From Ceratodon purpureus (lineage: Eukaryota > Streptophyta > Bryopsida > Pseudoditrichales > Ditrichaceae): a stretch of DNA of 64,000 nt. Under the pieces are notes generated by a model. The model saw only the letters and a list, made by a program, of their open reading frames with translations. It did no database searches and was not told the DNA's origin. The DNA is taken from NCBI GenBank assembly GCA_014871385.1, contig CM026429.1, positions 12,747,783 through 12,811,782 on the forward strand. The letters are read 5' to 3'. A program made the position numbers and the translations under genes. Below, in pieces: positions 12,188-24,098 of the stretch (positions within the stretch are counted from its first letter, which is position 1; every line of letters begins with the position of its first letter).

Positions 12188-13369
12188 CTAGTGGATAATA
12201 TCCATGTACTGAAGCTCCTGCCGGATTGGTGTCTCGTCCAGTGGCATCGAACCTGGTGTATGACGGATCTCCAGGTGTGGAGGTCGGGTCGACTCTGCCA
12301 ATAGGTGTTTACTGGTCGGATCGATTGGCGACTCGACAAGAGTGTCGACTGAAGGGTCGACTATAGGGTCGACTGGGGGGTCAACGGGTAGGTCGACTGG
12401 TCGTAGATGGTCGACCTTGGTGTCGGCTGGTTGCTCTTCAGTAATGCCAGCCACGAGTAGGTTGCAATCGATGGTTCCTAGCAGGTGAAGGTCGGGATCG
12501 GATGCTAAAAGCATTGCTTCCTCCTCGTCTGTTATCCCTTCAACGAAGTTGAAGCAGACGAGGGCATGGGGGGTGACCGCCTCGTAACCCAACTCCCTGT
12601 TGATCTTGACCGTCTTCACTGTCCCGTTGCCCATAATCTGGACTTCGTTGTTGCCCCAGTCATGTATGACCTTGGCGTATCTGAGCCAGGGTCGACCTAG
12701 TAACATCTTGTAGTCCGACTTGACTGTCGAGCAGTCGAGTACTACCATGGTCACAATGTAGGGGATGCCATGAATATGGATCTTGACATCCCAGAGCAGA
12801 CCCTTCGGTCGAGCGACTGTACCGTTAGCCATCTTGAGGTTGAAAGGTGCTGGGAAAGGCTTGGATAGTCCCAAACGCCGGCGTTCGTCGTCCGTGATCA
12901 CATTGACGCCGGAACCACCATCGATGAGAACATCGTCAACCAGGTTCTTGCCAACCGACACTGATATGACGGGCATATGTCGGTCGATCACCTCTGCTGC
13001 TGCTATCATGACGTCCGCTGTGGTCGGGTCGACCATGACTGTCGGGTCGGGTGATGTGGGTCGGTTCAACCTGTTTCTCACCAGGGTAGTTAGAGCGGGT
13101 GAAAGTTGGAGGAGGTCTTTCAACGACACTTGCAGTTTGCAATCTTGGAGCTTGTCCAGAATCTGCTGATGTAAGTCCCCGACTATAACGGGGGTCGGGT
13201 CGACCGGGCACAGAGTCGACTGAGCCGACGCCTCGCGTGGTGATAGCGGTTGTTGCAGTAGGGCATCCGTGTCCCAGTCGGTAGAGGGGGCGTCCCCTGT
13301 CAGCTCAGAGTCCGAATGCAACGTAGGTGGTTCCAACTCGTCCTGAAGTTGTCGAACTTCGTGCATCAT
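12188..13369 (-). pseudogene. Gypsy G1: aspartic protease region
   Basis: A 393-codon frame with a retroviral-type aspartic protease: VDDVLIDGGSGVNVI (D-G-G, the plant gypsy version of D-T/S-G), KMLLGRPWLRYA, and a repetitive hydrophilic stretch rich in VDxxVDP units that probably links protease to RT. It stops at 12,188 a few codons before the RT frame, and the two are in different frames, so the polyprotein is broken. Confidence 0.85.
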
Positions 13370-15817
13370 TCAATCACGGAAGGCCTCCTGGACTGTCCAG
13401 TCGGTTAGCTCTGGGGGCTGCGGATCTGGGGTCGACTGGTCGGGTGTCGACTTGCTCCTTGTAATCGCTGCTACGGTCACTACGCCTACTCTAGTAGACG
13501 GAAGATCCTCAATAACGATTGTCGACGTAGTCGGCTTCTTTTCTTTCGTCTGCTCGCTCAAAAACTTGACGACGCGAGGATCCTTTAGCATCGGACACAT
13601 ATGGGTCGGGTGGTCCAGTTCCTTACAAAGGGAGCACGGGAAGATTCATCATGGTGGGTTGTCGCGTGGAGGTCGACTCCTTGATCCTGAAGTCGACTGA
13701 GCAGGTGTGGCAGAGGCTACTGCTACTGTCGGCGTTGCTGCTGCGCATCGCTTCGCGAAGTCGCTCTCCGGGTTGAGCCAACAGTCACGTTCACCATGTC
13801 CCGACTTCTTGCAGAGTGTGCAGACGACTCGTTTCGGCTTGTCGGCCTGTTCGGGTCGGGTGGGTGCTGGTGTCGGGTCAGGCTCCTTCGGTAGGCCGCT
13901 CTCGGCTAGCTTTGCCGACTTCTTCGCCTGGGATAGGGTCGACCTGGGTAGTCCAACTGTGGCTACCTGCAAGTACTTGAACAAGCTAGCTCGAAAATTG
14001 CTTAGTAGGAAATTGTCGGCTGGTGTCACCTCGAATTGGCCGGCCAGTTTCATCATGCGTTCGTAATAGTCATCAACCGACTCCTTAGGGTCCTGTTTTA
14101 GACTACGGAAAATTAGGTATGCCTGGTCATCATTATCAATGTCCTGGTAACGATGTTTAAAAGCATCCAGTAGACCCTGCAGGTCCTAGTAGGGTAGAGT
14201 CGACCTCTGATTCGTGAACTAGTTGTAGCTTTTAGCATCAGCAAGAGACTTACCAAACAATGTTATGCTAATGGTAGGGTCGGTTTCTCCATTCAGTGTG
14301 AGTGCGTTCAAAAAACGATTCACATGGGTGATGGCACACTTACCTTCTTTGAAAGTCGGCATGACAACCGGCTTACGAGTAGTTGTTCGGGGTGGCACTG
14401 CTGCAGTAGGATAGATAGGCGGTACCGGTCCTCCTACTGTCGGGTAGACAGGGTATGGTGGTATAGTCATTGGCGGGTAGACAGACGACACTGGTGCTCC
14501 TGTTGGGGGGTAGACAGAGTAGCTCGGTACTGCAGTTGTCGGGTAGACAGTTGGTACTGGAACAGCCTGTGAAGGGTAGACCGGGTAGGTCGGTCCTGCA
14601 TACCATGTCGACCTAGGTGCCATTAACAGAGGGCAGTGGTCCACGAAATAACCATGGGCATTACAGTACGTACACACCGGAGGTGATGGTTGATACTGGG
14701 GTGGGTGTGGTCGGGTACAGGGTGGCCACTGGAATGGGTACCGGTGGTAGACTCGCAGCCGGCAAAGGTTGCGACTGCGGGTCTAACGGTCGACCAGAAG
14801 TGTGGGGTGGTACAGGCCAAGAAAAAGCCGTGGATGACACGGGTGGTACTGTCGGCTGGGTTACTGGAACCCTCTGTGCCGGCTGGGCCTGGTGACTAGG
14901 TTGGGTCCATGGTACTGGGGTCGACCTGTTGTGGTCGGGTAGGTGGGTACCAGCCGGATCTAAGGTTAACACGTCCGGTGCATAGGACTGAGTGCGAATG
15001 GTGGGTAAGGTGGGTCGAGTTGCTGGGGGGTCGACTCCCTGATGATATACATTCAGTATGTGATTGACCAGATGGGGGTTCAGATCCTGCCTAGCAACTG
15101 GGCTACCTCCCTGGGGTGTTCCCGGTCGGCTGGTCATTGCACCAGGGGAATTAGGTTCCTGGTACGATGCAGCCGACTGTGAGGGTCGACCTGGTAGGGT
15201 CGACCTATGTGTCGGGTGCCCCGTCTGGTCCTACGTACTTAACAGATTGGCGAGACGAAGGTCGAGTTCGTCCCGATTACGACGGAGTGTTTCTATTTCA
15301 TGTTCTCGCTGATGCGTAATGATGGGAAGGTCAGAACCGTACCTGACTAGTCGCTGATCAGCGCTAGAGGGCCGGTCTGGTAGTGTTGGTTGGTCTTCCC
15401 GGGGCTGTCGGGGCGTAGATAGGTTCGAAATTGTGTGGGTCGCCACACTGGGTCGGGTGTACCAATCCGCTGTTGATGATGGTGGTGGTAATATTGCCAA
15501 CGGTCGGGTCGGGTCGGTATACCCTCCGCGATTCATTGGGAAAGACGTTTCGTAGAAGACTGTACCTTCAGGGACGTCTGTCATGCCTTGGATATACTCC
15601 ACGTAGTGTTGCAGGGAGGCTTCATCTATTATGGATGCGGAAACCTGCCTTCTGATGTTGTATGTCGGGAGGGGATCGACTGTCGGAAGCCGGATGTTAG
15701 GTTAAACGATGTATGCAAAGTTCTCCATTCCCGATATAGTCGGGTGTTGTCTTGCTGGTCGGGTGGTAAGTCGACTGGCTCAGGAGAGCCGGCGGCACGC
15801 GTGCGTGGACCTGCCAT
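13370..15817 (-). pseudogene. Gypsy G1: gag with zinc knuckles, fragmented
   Basis: Gag-like material in at least five broken frames: a probable start at 15817 (MAGPRTRAAGSPEP), a heptad-rich segment at 15602-15231 (REHEIETLRRNRDELDLRLAN), a Pro/Tyr-rich repeat of the type V-Y-P-x-x-x-V-P (14,600-14,380), and two CCHC-like knuckles. These are CTYCNAHGYFVDHC near 14,677, with Tyr where His is usual, and CTLCKKSGHGERDC near 13,825. Knuckles bind RNA in packaging. Stops near 14,190 and 13,600 confirm decay. Confidence 0.75.
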
Positions 15818-16500
15818 AATGGTGACGTGTCACTTTCAGATCCAGATCCGATTTTTTCGGATCTCGATCCAGATCTAGATCTGGATCTGAATCTGGATCT
15901 GGCAGGTAGGGTCTGGTGCTGCAGTCTGCTTGGCTGGTGTTTTTTGTGTGAGTTCACTTGGTTGCTCTTTTGGCACCGTGAGCTTCGTCCACACACCGCT
16001 CTACAGATTTCTTAGCACGCTTAGACGACTCTACTACTACAGGGTAGACATGCATCCACTATGATCTCCGAGGCGCTTTGTTGCTATAACGCCGTACTCT
16101 ACTGTCTGGGTCGAATGCTGTTTAGCGTAGGAAACAGATTCTTACTGAACCCTAGTGACCAACAGCTTTTGTGTCAACCGACCGGCAGTTTGCATACTCT
16201 AAAACCTCTACGGCGGACAATTTCTGAGCAGACTTGTGCAGGGTCGACGTCTGGGTCGGCTCGCTCTACACAGTTCCTACTCTTCACAGATCCAAAACGC
16301 TGGACCAGACAGGACCATATTCAGCGATATGCTTTATCGCCGAGTCGACGATACGGTTTACAACTACAAGATAGTGTCCCTATCAGTTTCCCTATCGTCG
16401 ACTCGACGAGAAGGTTTTGAAGGGGTTTATGACCATCAAGCGGTGTAATCCGGAGCTAAATCGACAAGTCGACGATACATAGTCGCCAATATCAAGAAAT
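15818..16500 (-). mobile_element. Gypsy G1: 5' leader / LTR remnant
   Basis: No ORF. The sequence keeps the strong GTCGAC/GTCGG word bias that marks G1 from 10.8 kb onward and loses it after about 16,490, so I place the edge of G1 there. A GGATCT-rich repeat occupies 15,838-15,902. No clear primer-binding site or TG...CA border found, so the LTR boundary is not defined. Confidence 0.5.
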
Positions 16501-17218
16501 TTTCCATTCAGAAAGTGCAGAAACCCTAATTCCTTACATATAGGCTCCAAAAAAAAACACTGGAAACCTCACAACATGCACAAAATAGGATGAAAACGAT
16601 ACACCATATAGGGTATGTGAACCTGTTAACACAAATTAAGTTTGAGCTCATGGTGAGCACTGAAATAGAACATAAATCAGAATGGAACCATTTTTCCGAC
16701 CACCGACACACTACTTGAAATTCTACAAAACAAAAACATGACCTCTTAAAAGAAATACTGAGAAATTCACAAAAGCATTCTTCCAACAAGCAGCACGCTA
16801 AGTGAAGCTCATCTACGACTAGGTCATTGAGGACTTGAACGATGCATAATGAGGGAGTCATAGTCAAGAAAAGGCCTGCAAAAAACCTCGCAAGAAGAGA
16901 ATTTTCACGAAATTCGATACAAGCAAGCTTAATTCAAACAGGAAGAGAAACCGCAAGTGCAAACAGGAAGAGAAATGGCAGAGGTGGGTGATAGAAACCC
17001 CAAATGCATACAAAACAGACTGAAACTAACCTAAAAAGCCATTGCAAGGAGAATTGAACCTCCTCTAGCACACTTCAGCTTTCAAACTACAAAACAGAAA
17101 ACTGAGAAGCCAAGAGGCTATAAATACCTGATGACTGCCGTTTTGGAGTAGAACGAACCCCGCCACCACGAACCTCAGCTCCTGCTCAAGTCGAACGTCG
17201 TTTGCTTCAAACGCAGTA
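16501..17218. other. Spacer without gene
   Basis: AT-rich, short frames only; AACAGGAAGAGAAA occurs twice (16,938 and 16,961). Nothing with a domain. Confidence 0.4.
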
Positions 17219-17222
17219 TGTA

Positions 17223-18185
17223 CAGTACCCACCAATAAGTTTACGTTCACAACACAAATAAGAGAACATCTCTCAATTTTCAAAGAATCACCATGTTCTC
17301 AAAAATGATCCAAATTGCCAACTGCAAAGTGTATTGGAAAGATAACGGAGTCATTTATACCAGTATGTCAAATATTTCCCATAAAAATAAAAATATGTGC
17401 TATTATACCATTTTCTTTATGTAGTATCTACTATTCACCCTTAGCTCTTATTAGGGGCTTTCTACATTGAGGTATGCCAGAAAAGAGAACTTCAACCATT
17501 TTCATAGAAAGCTCTTCCAATTCTTTTTGTATAAATGCAACTTCTTTTTAGGAAAAATATGAATTATACTTACCAAGAAGTTTAATTTTAGACTTTCATA
17601 CTCTAACTGAAGTGTCACCATAAACAAGTGTAACTTCAAATGATCATATCTCTCACCTCAAATGACCAAATTTCATGAAATTAACACCAAATTGTCTAAA
17701 ATGTAGTAAATTTCATCAAAACCATCTCTTATGTGCTGATCTAAGCCGCATATGTAAGGAAATTTCATTAGCAATCATTGCACTCAAAAATGTGTATGTT
17801 ATTTTTTCACAAAGAACCACGTCAACGCTTATCACGCCAACTCCATTCAATGTTTGTCAGTGTGAGTCACATCTATACAAAGGGCATCAAAAGAGGTCTC
17901 TCAAGAGATAATAAGATTCTTTTTCTCAACATATCTCACCATGTGAAGGCCTTCATAACATTGAAAGGTAGATACTAAAAAGTATGTTAAAATATGCTAA
18001 AGTTATTAGATAATTTTCCATTCTTCTTGGAATTTTTTCATATAGTGGTAAAGAAGACTCCACCATCTTCCTTATGTAATTTGTACTTTGCAATTCAGAT
18101 TAGTTTTGAGGGCATGGTGGTCAATTGAAAACTGGAAGTATGTTATCTCTTACTGCTATGAACGTAAACTTATTGGTGGGTACTG
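17223..18185. mobile_element. Non-coding DNA transposon with 27-31 bp perfect TIRs, TA target
   Basis: The left end CAGTACCCACCAATAAGTTT... (17223-17249) is repeated as a perfect reverse complement at 18159-18185; the match extends 4 more bases outward (TGTA). Flanking dinucleotides are TA on both sides (17221-17222, 18186-18187). A CAGT start plus TA target is typical of Tc1/mariner-pogo elements. The 963-bp interior is AT-rich, with no transposase, so it is a non-autonomous (MITE-like) copy. Confidence 0.75.
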
Positions 18186-18189
18186 TACA

Positions 18190-18681
18190 GAGACAAAATA
18201 AACTCTCACAACGGCTACTGAGTGAGAGCTCGGTATTACACAACGACACACTAAGTGAGAGCTGGATATACCTCACTCAGCAAAACGAACCCTAAACGCA
18301 CAATGAAGAACAAACTAACACAAACCCCAACGCACAACCCCAAGCACCTCAAAACACTAAGGAGAAACGAGAAGCGAACTGGCTGAAAACCAAGCTCGAC
18401 AAGCTGATACCCTCGACAGCTGAGACTCTCGCAAGGACACCCACACTCCGAAGCGCACACACGGCCAACAATCAAATACAAAGCGCTCACAAAACAGGGA
18501 AGCGCTCAGATTCTCGGAGACTGACGAAGACGAAGGCGAGCGAGAGAATGGCGGAGCGAGAGAGAGACGAGCGAGAGAATGGCGGAGCAGGAGAGAGACG
18601 ATCGAGAATGTCGGCGGAGGAGGTACTCGAGTGGGGGGCGTCGTGACGGCGGAGGGGTCATCATACCTCATGATGAGCAGT
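18190..18681. other. Spacer without gene
   Basis: Contains GAGCGAGAGAATGGCGGAGC in two tandem copies near 18,538-18,590 and repeated AGTGAGAGCT (18,220, 18,251). No supported gene. Confidence 0.4.
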
Positions 18682-18757
18682 GCATGCCCATGATGATATA
18701 CATGGGCATGCACATATACATGCCCGTGCATGCCCATGTACATCATCATGGGCATGC
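18682..18757. repeat. Long hairpin: 32-bp arms, 12-nt loop
   Basis: The left arm 18682-18713 and right arm 18726-18757 are reverse complements with one mismatch. Each arm is itself nearly palindromic (GCATGCCCATG ... CATGGGCATGC). The loop is 18714-18725. Confidence 0.9.
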
Positions 18758-19429
18758 TTTTGAGTTTTTTATTTGCTATTAATTTGTTTAATTTATTTTT
18801 TTATTTTTTTATTTTTTTTATAACTTTTGTTATTTTTATTCTAAAGTTCTAATTTTTGTATGTCGTTTTTTGTTTATATTTTAACTTAATAATTATGGGT
18901 TTGCATTTTGTTTTTGTTGACACTAAGCTCTGCTTTGTGGTTGCAACTCCTCGCCAGGAGCAGCTTCTTCTGTGACTGCTGGTTCTTCAACGATTTGAAA
19001 AGCTTATCCCGCCATAACCAGCTCTCAACCCGGACCGCTCCTCTTCCCACGCATGATCAATACTCACACATGAAAAACAACATGAACATCAAACGAATAG
19101 AAAAGTCTCCATCCAGTCTCCATCCACTCGGGCAGCAGTACAAAAAATTACAATGCTGTAAAATATGCCAGATTTACATTTATTGGAAACCAACAAAACC
19201 CACATGACGCGGGCCAGAAATATACAATGTTCATGGGGACCACAGTGACACTATTCATCTTTAATTTTGGTAATGTCAGGTGCCGAATTACACCAAAGAG
19301 ACTTTTGAGTACACCATTTTGAAAAGCCTAAATTAGCTACCATTTTGGTGTAATACTTGGTGTAGTTGAACCTCTTTTCTACTAGTGGCTGCATGTACCG
19401 CTAGGTCCATTTCCATACATCAAGTCGGC
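18758..19429. other. AT-rich spacer; possible CACTA-type MITE at its right side
   Basis: AT-rich DNA with T-runs (18,780-18,850). Between about 19,250 (GACACTATTCATC) and 19,387 (CTCTTTTCTACTAGTG) the ends resemble CACTA-group termini, with ACCATTTTG and CCATTTTGGTGTA repeated inside. Weak evidence only. Confidence 0.3.
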
Positions 19430-21888
19430 TCATGCACCCAATACTTCTGCCCTTAAGTAATTGGCCTTTATCTTCTGCATAGCATTCTCAAGCCAAGCCT
19501 TTCGGGTATGCCATAAACATAAGAGAATCTTCACATCGTCATTTTTTTGTCCCTCAACCTGCTCAGTCTCAGGCCACACCTTCCTGCAATATTTGACAGG
19601 CATCATTAACATTAGGACACTGTCATAATAAGTACAGAGTTGAGATAATGAGCACTTCATGGCATGGTAGAATCCGCACCTTATGGCGTTCAGCTCTGCG
19701 TCGTCATTATCAACCAGAAAAGAACTTGGTTTCCAATCAGGTCTCACAGCAATACACCTCTCATTCAATTTCTTCAACCACGGAACTATGTCCACTTCCC
19801 TTGATCTGCCCTGGATTGTGAAAGCTACTGGAATGCCCTGCTCCCATTCGTCGAAAACCATAACAGTGTAGAGGGGATACTTCACAAACAGAAAATATGA
19901 CATCAGTGTAAGAATAAAAGACACGCGACTGAGGACAGCCTGTCCATAACAGGCAGTACATTATAGTCTGTCCAATTCAGGGCACAGTGAAGCGAACTAA
20001 CCTTAGGGGCATTAGTCGAAAAAGTAGCATCCATGGACAGAGGTCTGCGGTGGCCATGCCTTACCATCATTTCCAATTGCCATTCCGTTTGGATGGCCAA
20101 GCAAAAAGGATCATCTTCATCAGGGGGGGGGATCATTCAACTCTATGTTACCATATTCCTTGTAGTGATAGAAACAATCAGGGTTTTCGTCTGTCCACAT
20201 ACGGACGCTCATAGCATCCCTCGGATGCTTTTCCCACAATTCCTCCGCCAATTTGTTGGCGATATTGTAAACATCTGATGGCATGACGAAGGTATCTCGG
20301 GTTGCTGGTAAATTGTTTTGAGCACAGCGTAGCACCTCGGCCTTGTGGTCTGCCATGACTTGTGCAGGGGACTTATCTGACCTAAGTGAGTCAACAATCC
20401 ACTGCTTCGTTGCTGCTGATAAATGACCAGATAGCTCAGCACGCTGTCCTCCGAACTCTGCGCCATGACAGGGCTTCCCAGCCTTGTTGACATGTTCCAT
20501 GCAATGGAACTGAATGGTGCAGAGTTTCTCATCAACTTCCAACTGTTTGGCCACGAAATTGCATTGACAGCCTCGCTTCATGGACATCCCAGCATGTCTT
20601 TTGCCCACCCTAGTCTTCCTTTTTGGCTTCACAGCTGCATCAAGCATAGATTGGGCTTCGAGAAGCCGCTCCTTCGCCTCCTTTAGTCTCGTCTGCTCTT
20701 CTGCATCCTCATCCACTGCCTCAACATTTAGGTCAGGTACAGGGTCTGTCCTACTCTTCTTTTTAGGACGGGGTTTTGCAGCTGCCTCCTTCGCTGCCTT
20801 GTCCACGATCTTCTGAGCACGCTGTAAGGCCTTCCTTTGGTTTGTCGAATTTTTCTTCTGAGTTAGTGTATGTGCAAATACCTTCTGAATCTCGACCTTA
20901 TACTGCCTTGTATAGTCCTCCGGACCATATTGACACGAATATCTATAAAAAACGGTCAGGAGAGAACATGAGATCACGATCAGTCAGGGCAAACTAAACC
21001 ATTAGGACACGCACATGTTCGATTGTCGAACAGAGGAGATCATGAGCATGGGGGTCCTGACGATGACATAGACATGGGGCCATAAGATGAAATAGGAATT
21101 CCTCAGACACAGTTCAGTAATGGACAGGGCAGAAACACGTAGGGCACACATGCAGTCTACCAGTCTTACCTGATTTCCTGGACAGCTGATTCTGCTCGCA
21201 CTTGCTTCCTTTCCCCTTTCTTCATGCACTTCCTTGTCTCCTCAACAAAAGTGCAGGGATGTTGCCTGGCCGACATTTCACCCTCCAAAAAGTCATCCAG
21301 GCGGTCCCATGGTATTGTTGCCTGGTTTGTCTCACGTCGTCTACCTCGCCCTTGATTGCACTTCGTATCCCATTTTAGGTCTGTCCTAGAGAAGGGACCA
21401 GGAGGTGGGATCTGCAGTGATGCCCTCACCTTATCTGCCATATACCTCCAGGAAGGCCTCTGCTTCTTCCCGCCCGTCTTCTTCACTTCAGTGTCACTCT
21501 CAACTTTGATGGTCTGCTCTACTACACCTCCGACATCAGATGAAGGACCAAAACCATCATCGTCTTGCAGAGCACCGTTACCCCCGGCCACTGAGTCGCC
21601 CGATTCACCTCTGCTGGAAGAGACAGCGCCCCAGCTGAAGCTGTCCTCGACGGCCGCAAGGTCCACTACGTGACCCTGTCCTACGAGATCTCGTGGTTGC
21701 CTACGCCCTGCTGCCGCCCCAACGGCGCCCCCTTCAAATGTCGCCCCTGTAGTGGTGGGCGTCCTAACTCCCCCACCCTGTCCTGGATCCCCATCGAAGT
21801 TCCAGGTGTCGAAGTCCTGCAACTGAGTGTAGGGAGACTCCCGTTCCGCCATCGTCTTCTCATTCTGGTTTGGACCTTTGGCCTCCAT
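19430..21888 (-). pseudogene. MULE-type transposase gene (older copy), broken and 3' truncated
   Basis: Exon 1 starts at ATG 21888 (MEAKGPNQNEK) and ends near 21,173 at AAATCAG|GTAAGACTG. Exon 2 starts near 20,943 (TTTATAG|ATATTCG) and carries a basic, helical region (KPRPKKKSR) and RGCQCNFVAKQL...IQFHCMEH, a C-x-C...C-x2-H zinc-binding N-terminal region. Next come LSMDATFSTN (first catalytic Asp; exon ends CCTAAG|GTTAGT near 20,003), YPLYTVMVFDEWEQG, FLVDNDDAE (second Asp) and LCLWHTRKAWL (the C/W-x2-H MULE signature), ending at 19,430. The SWIM finger and C-terminus are missing. A run of nine C (minus strand, about 20,131) puts PPPDEDDPF out of frame; eight would restore it. This copy differs from the 54-58 kb transposase. 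Confidence 0.8.
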
Positions 21889-22470
21889 CACATCCGAATT
21901 CACTCATGTGCCGGTTCTTCTTCATGATCCCAAAGTCATGATCTCATATTCCCTGGAACCGCTATTCACTCCTCTCGGAATCGCAGCGCTCCCCGTCTGC
22001 AACCGCGCCCTCCATCTCCCGAGCACACTCCATCCTCCAATCGTACAACATGGACCCGAAACCGCCGCAGACCCCTCACAGCTGCAACGACGAGGGTCAC
22101 CATCACTGAAGCAGCGCCGCCAGAGAACCGAAACCCCTGTAGCACTCTACAGTGCCGGCGGCATTGATGAGCTCCGACGGCAACGAGGGCGACGGGGGCG
22201 AGAGTGACGAGGGGACGGGAACGCGCGTATGGGAACGGGGACGGGCGGGGGTCGAGAACGGGGACGGGGGGGTGCATCGCGGCCGGTCGGGGGGGGGGGG
22301 GGACGGGGGACCACCGGCCCGGTGGGATCAAGGTCGGGGACGGGCGCGGGGAGGGTGGGGACGGTGAGAGGCTCGGGTCGGGACGGTGGGAGGGTCGGGC
22401 AAGCGGGGGCTGCCCCTGCCCCAAAATGAACGAAGTGCAACGCTCGTAGCGGGGAGATAGAAAGACCCAC
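21889..22470. other. G-rich upstream region of the older MULE gene
   Basis: Between about 22,190 and 22,410 the plus strand is dominated by G-tracts (GGGGACGGG, a 12-G run near 22,290). Open frames here (22147-22572 minus, 22152-22449 plus) are Pro/Arg or Gly products of the base bias and not credible genes. It separates the MULE gene from gypsy G2. Confidence 0.6.
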
Positions 22471-22695
22471 CTCAGGGTCGGTACTACATACTCTGTCGGC
22501 ATCAATGGGGTTAGCCCATAGACTAGCTGGAATGGGGAATGTCCAGTACCGACTTTGTAAGCAGTCCTGCACGCAAACAAAACTGTGTGAAGCTGGACAT
22601 CCCAGTCAGTCCGATTGTCGTTCACCAACTTTTGCAGCATACGTACAATCACCTTGTTGGTCGACTCTGCCTGTCCGTTTCCCTGCGGATAGTAT
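22471..22695 (-). pseudogene. Gypsy G2: integrase C-terminal part (left fragment)
   Basis: Minus-strand reading YYPQGNGQAESTNKVIVRML, RTDWDVQLHTVLFACRTAYK and SPFQLVYG: the end of a Ty3/gypsy integrase including the catalytic Glu (GQAE). The preceding catalytic part lies at 37,783-38,000, on the far side of retrotransposon R1. Homology fades after VVPTLR at about 22,470. Confidence 0.85.
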
Positions 22696-23620
22696 TGTCG
22701 GAACACGGAAACACGACTAACATCCGGATAACACCCTGATTGGGCGTAAACTTCCGTATTGTCACTTAGTTCCGAGTATCGTCCAGGGATTCAATAGTGT
22801 TTCCCCAAGTAGTTACTTCTGATCATTCCGAGCCTTGCCACTGCTCGGATAGTGTCTTAGGAACGTAACTCCTTAACTATCTCTCTCTCTCTTCAGGTGT
22901 TTCGTCCACAAACCCCAACGTCTCGGATCAGTTACCGTCTCACAACTGTCCTAGAGTACTCTGGCCAGCAGGTCACACAAACAATCCTCTCCGATCCGTG
23001 AGACTACAACGACAAACCAATCCGGATCTGGGAGAACCAGGATCCGATTATCCCTAGGCGACCCGTACCACGTTCCGACTCCCCCTCTCACTGTGCACGG
23101 AACCTCTTCAGAAGTTCAGTGAGCCCGACCAAGTAATCCTTGATCCGCTTCGACCCTAGCGACGGCTATTCCGTATGAGGTTGATTTGGGGACGGAACAG
23201 TGAGGCTTCACTCCTACGACCATCCGCTAAATCTTTCCGCTCAATCCCATTTCCTTTCCGGTTCGGGTCTCGTCGCAACTCCCATCACCTTCCTATCCGA
23301 GCTACAGCGGAACTCTCATGTCCTTCCCGGATCATTCACACTTAGCGGGAAATCACGCACAGTACTTACAAAACACAAATACTTTACTGATAAGGAATAT
23401 AGGGGGAAAACATGCAAAAACGAAGACCCGGACCGCATCGCCTGCTCTGTTTAAGTAAGCAGGGCTGTTCACAAAAGCGGCGGCGCCGGTAGTTCAATCA
23501 AAACCCTAATCCCTAACTATCTACCTAGAATTCTACTTTACGACTAGAACGGATCTCCCGATCCGGAATCTACTCCTATAAATCCGGAAAGTTACGGCAA
23601 GTGGCAGTGAGAGGAATCTA

Positions 23621-24076
23621 TCACTTCTTTGGCTTCTTGTGGCTCTCCTGCTCGCGATCCTTCGACCTGGTCACCCGCGGCTCTGATCCGCCCGCCCCTG
23701 CTGCTCGCGCCGCCTTGCGCCTAGCACTCCGTTCCGCCTTTGACTCCCTCGCCTGAGCCTCCAAGGACAACCGGGTAACGATCCGGGTCTTGGGAGACTT
23801 GGGCGACTTCGGGATCATATGTGCGGGAGGGGTTCCGGACGTAGGAGTCCGAGCTTCAGTTCCGGTTGTCCCAACCGGAGAGCTCTCATAAGTCTCCGAG
23901 TCGGACTCTGAAATCGTAATGGGGGCCTTCTCCGTCGGCTCCTTCCTTTTCCGTAAAGTCCTCCGAGCACCGACACTGTCCGAAGGAGAATCCGCTGCTG
24001 GCGTTCCGGTGGGAGTAGGCGTCACCGTTCCGGTCTTGGCTGTGGGTGAAGGGGTCAGTCCACCCTCCTGAGTCAC
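23621..24076 (-). CDS. LTR-encoded 151-codon downstream frame (left copy)
   Basis: Open frame reading VTQEGGLTPSPTAKTG..., Ser/Thr/Pro-rich then strongly basic (RRTLRKRKEPTEK, SARRKAARAAGAGG, KKPKK end). The start codon of the frame would be GTG. The frame is open further upstream and overlaps the last codons of the 580-aa frame in +1, so it may be a C-terminal extension reached by frameshift or splicing. Its preservation in both LTRs only reflects their recent common origin. Confidence 0.35.
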   Translation of the reverse strand: MTQEGGLTPSPTAKTGTVTPTPTGTPAADSPSDSVGARRTLRKRKEPTEKAPITISESDSETYESSPVGTTGTEARTPTSGTPPAHMIPKSPKSPKTRIVTRLSLEAQARESKAERSARRKAARAAGAGGSEPRVTRSKDREQESHKKPKK

Positions 24077-24098
24077 TCGGGTCCGTCCGGGTGGTGAA

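Noticed and set aside
22147..22572. Pro/Arg-rich and Gly-rich frames near 22.2-22.5 kb
   Set aside because: Arise from the G-tract; no recognisable domain and open on both strands.
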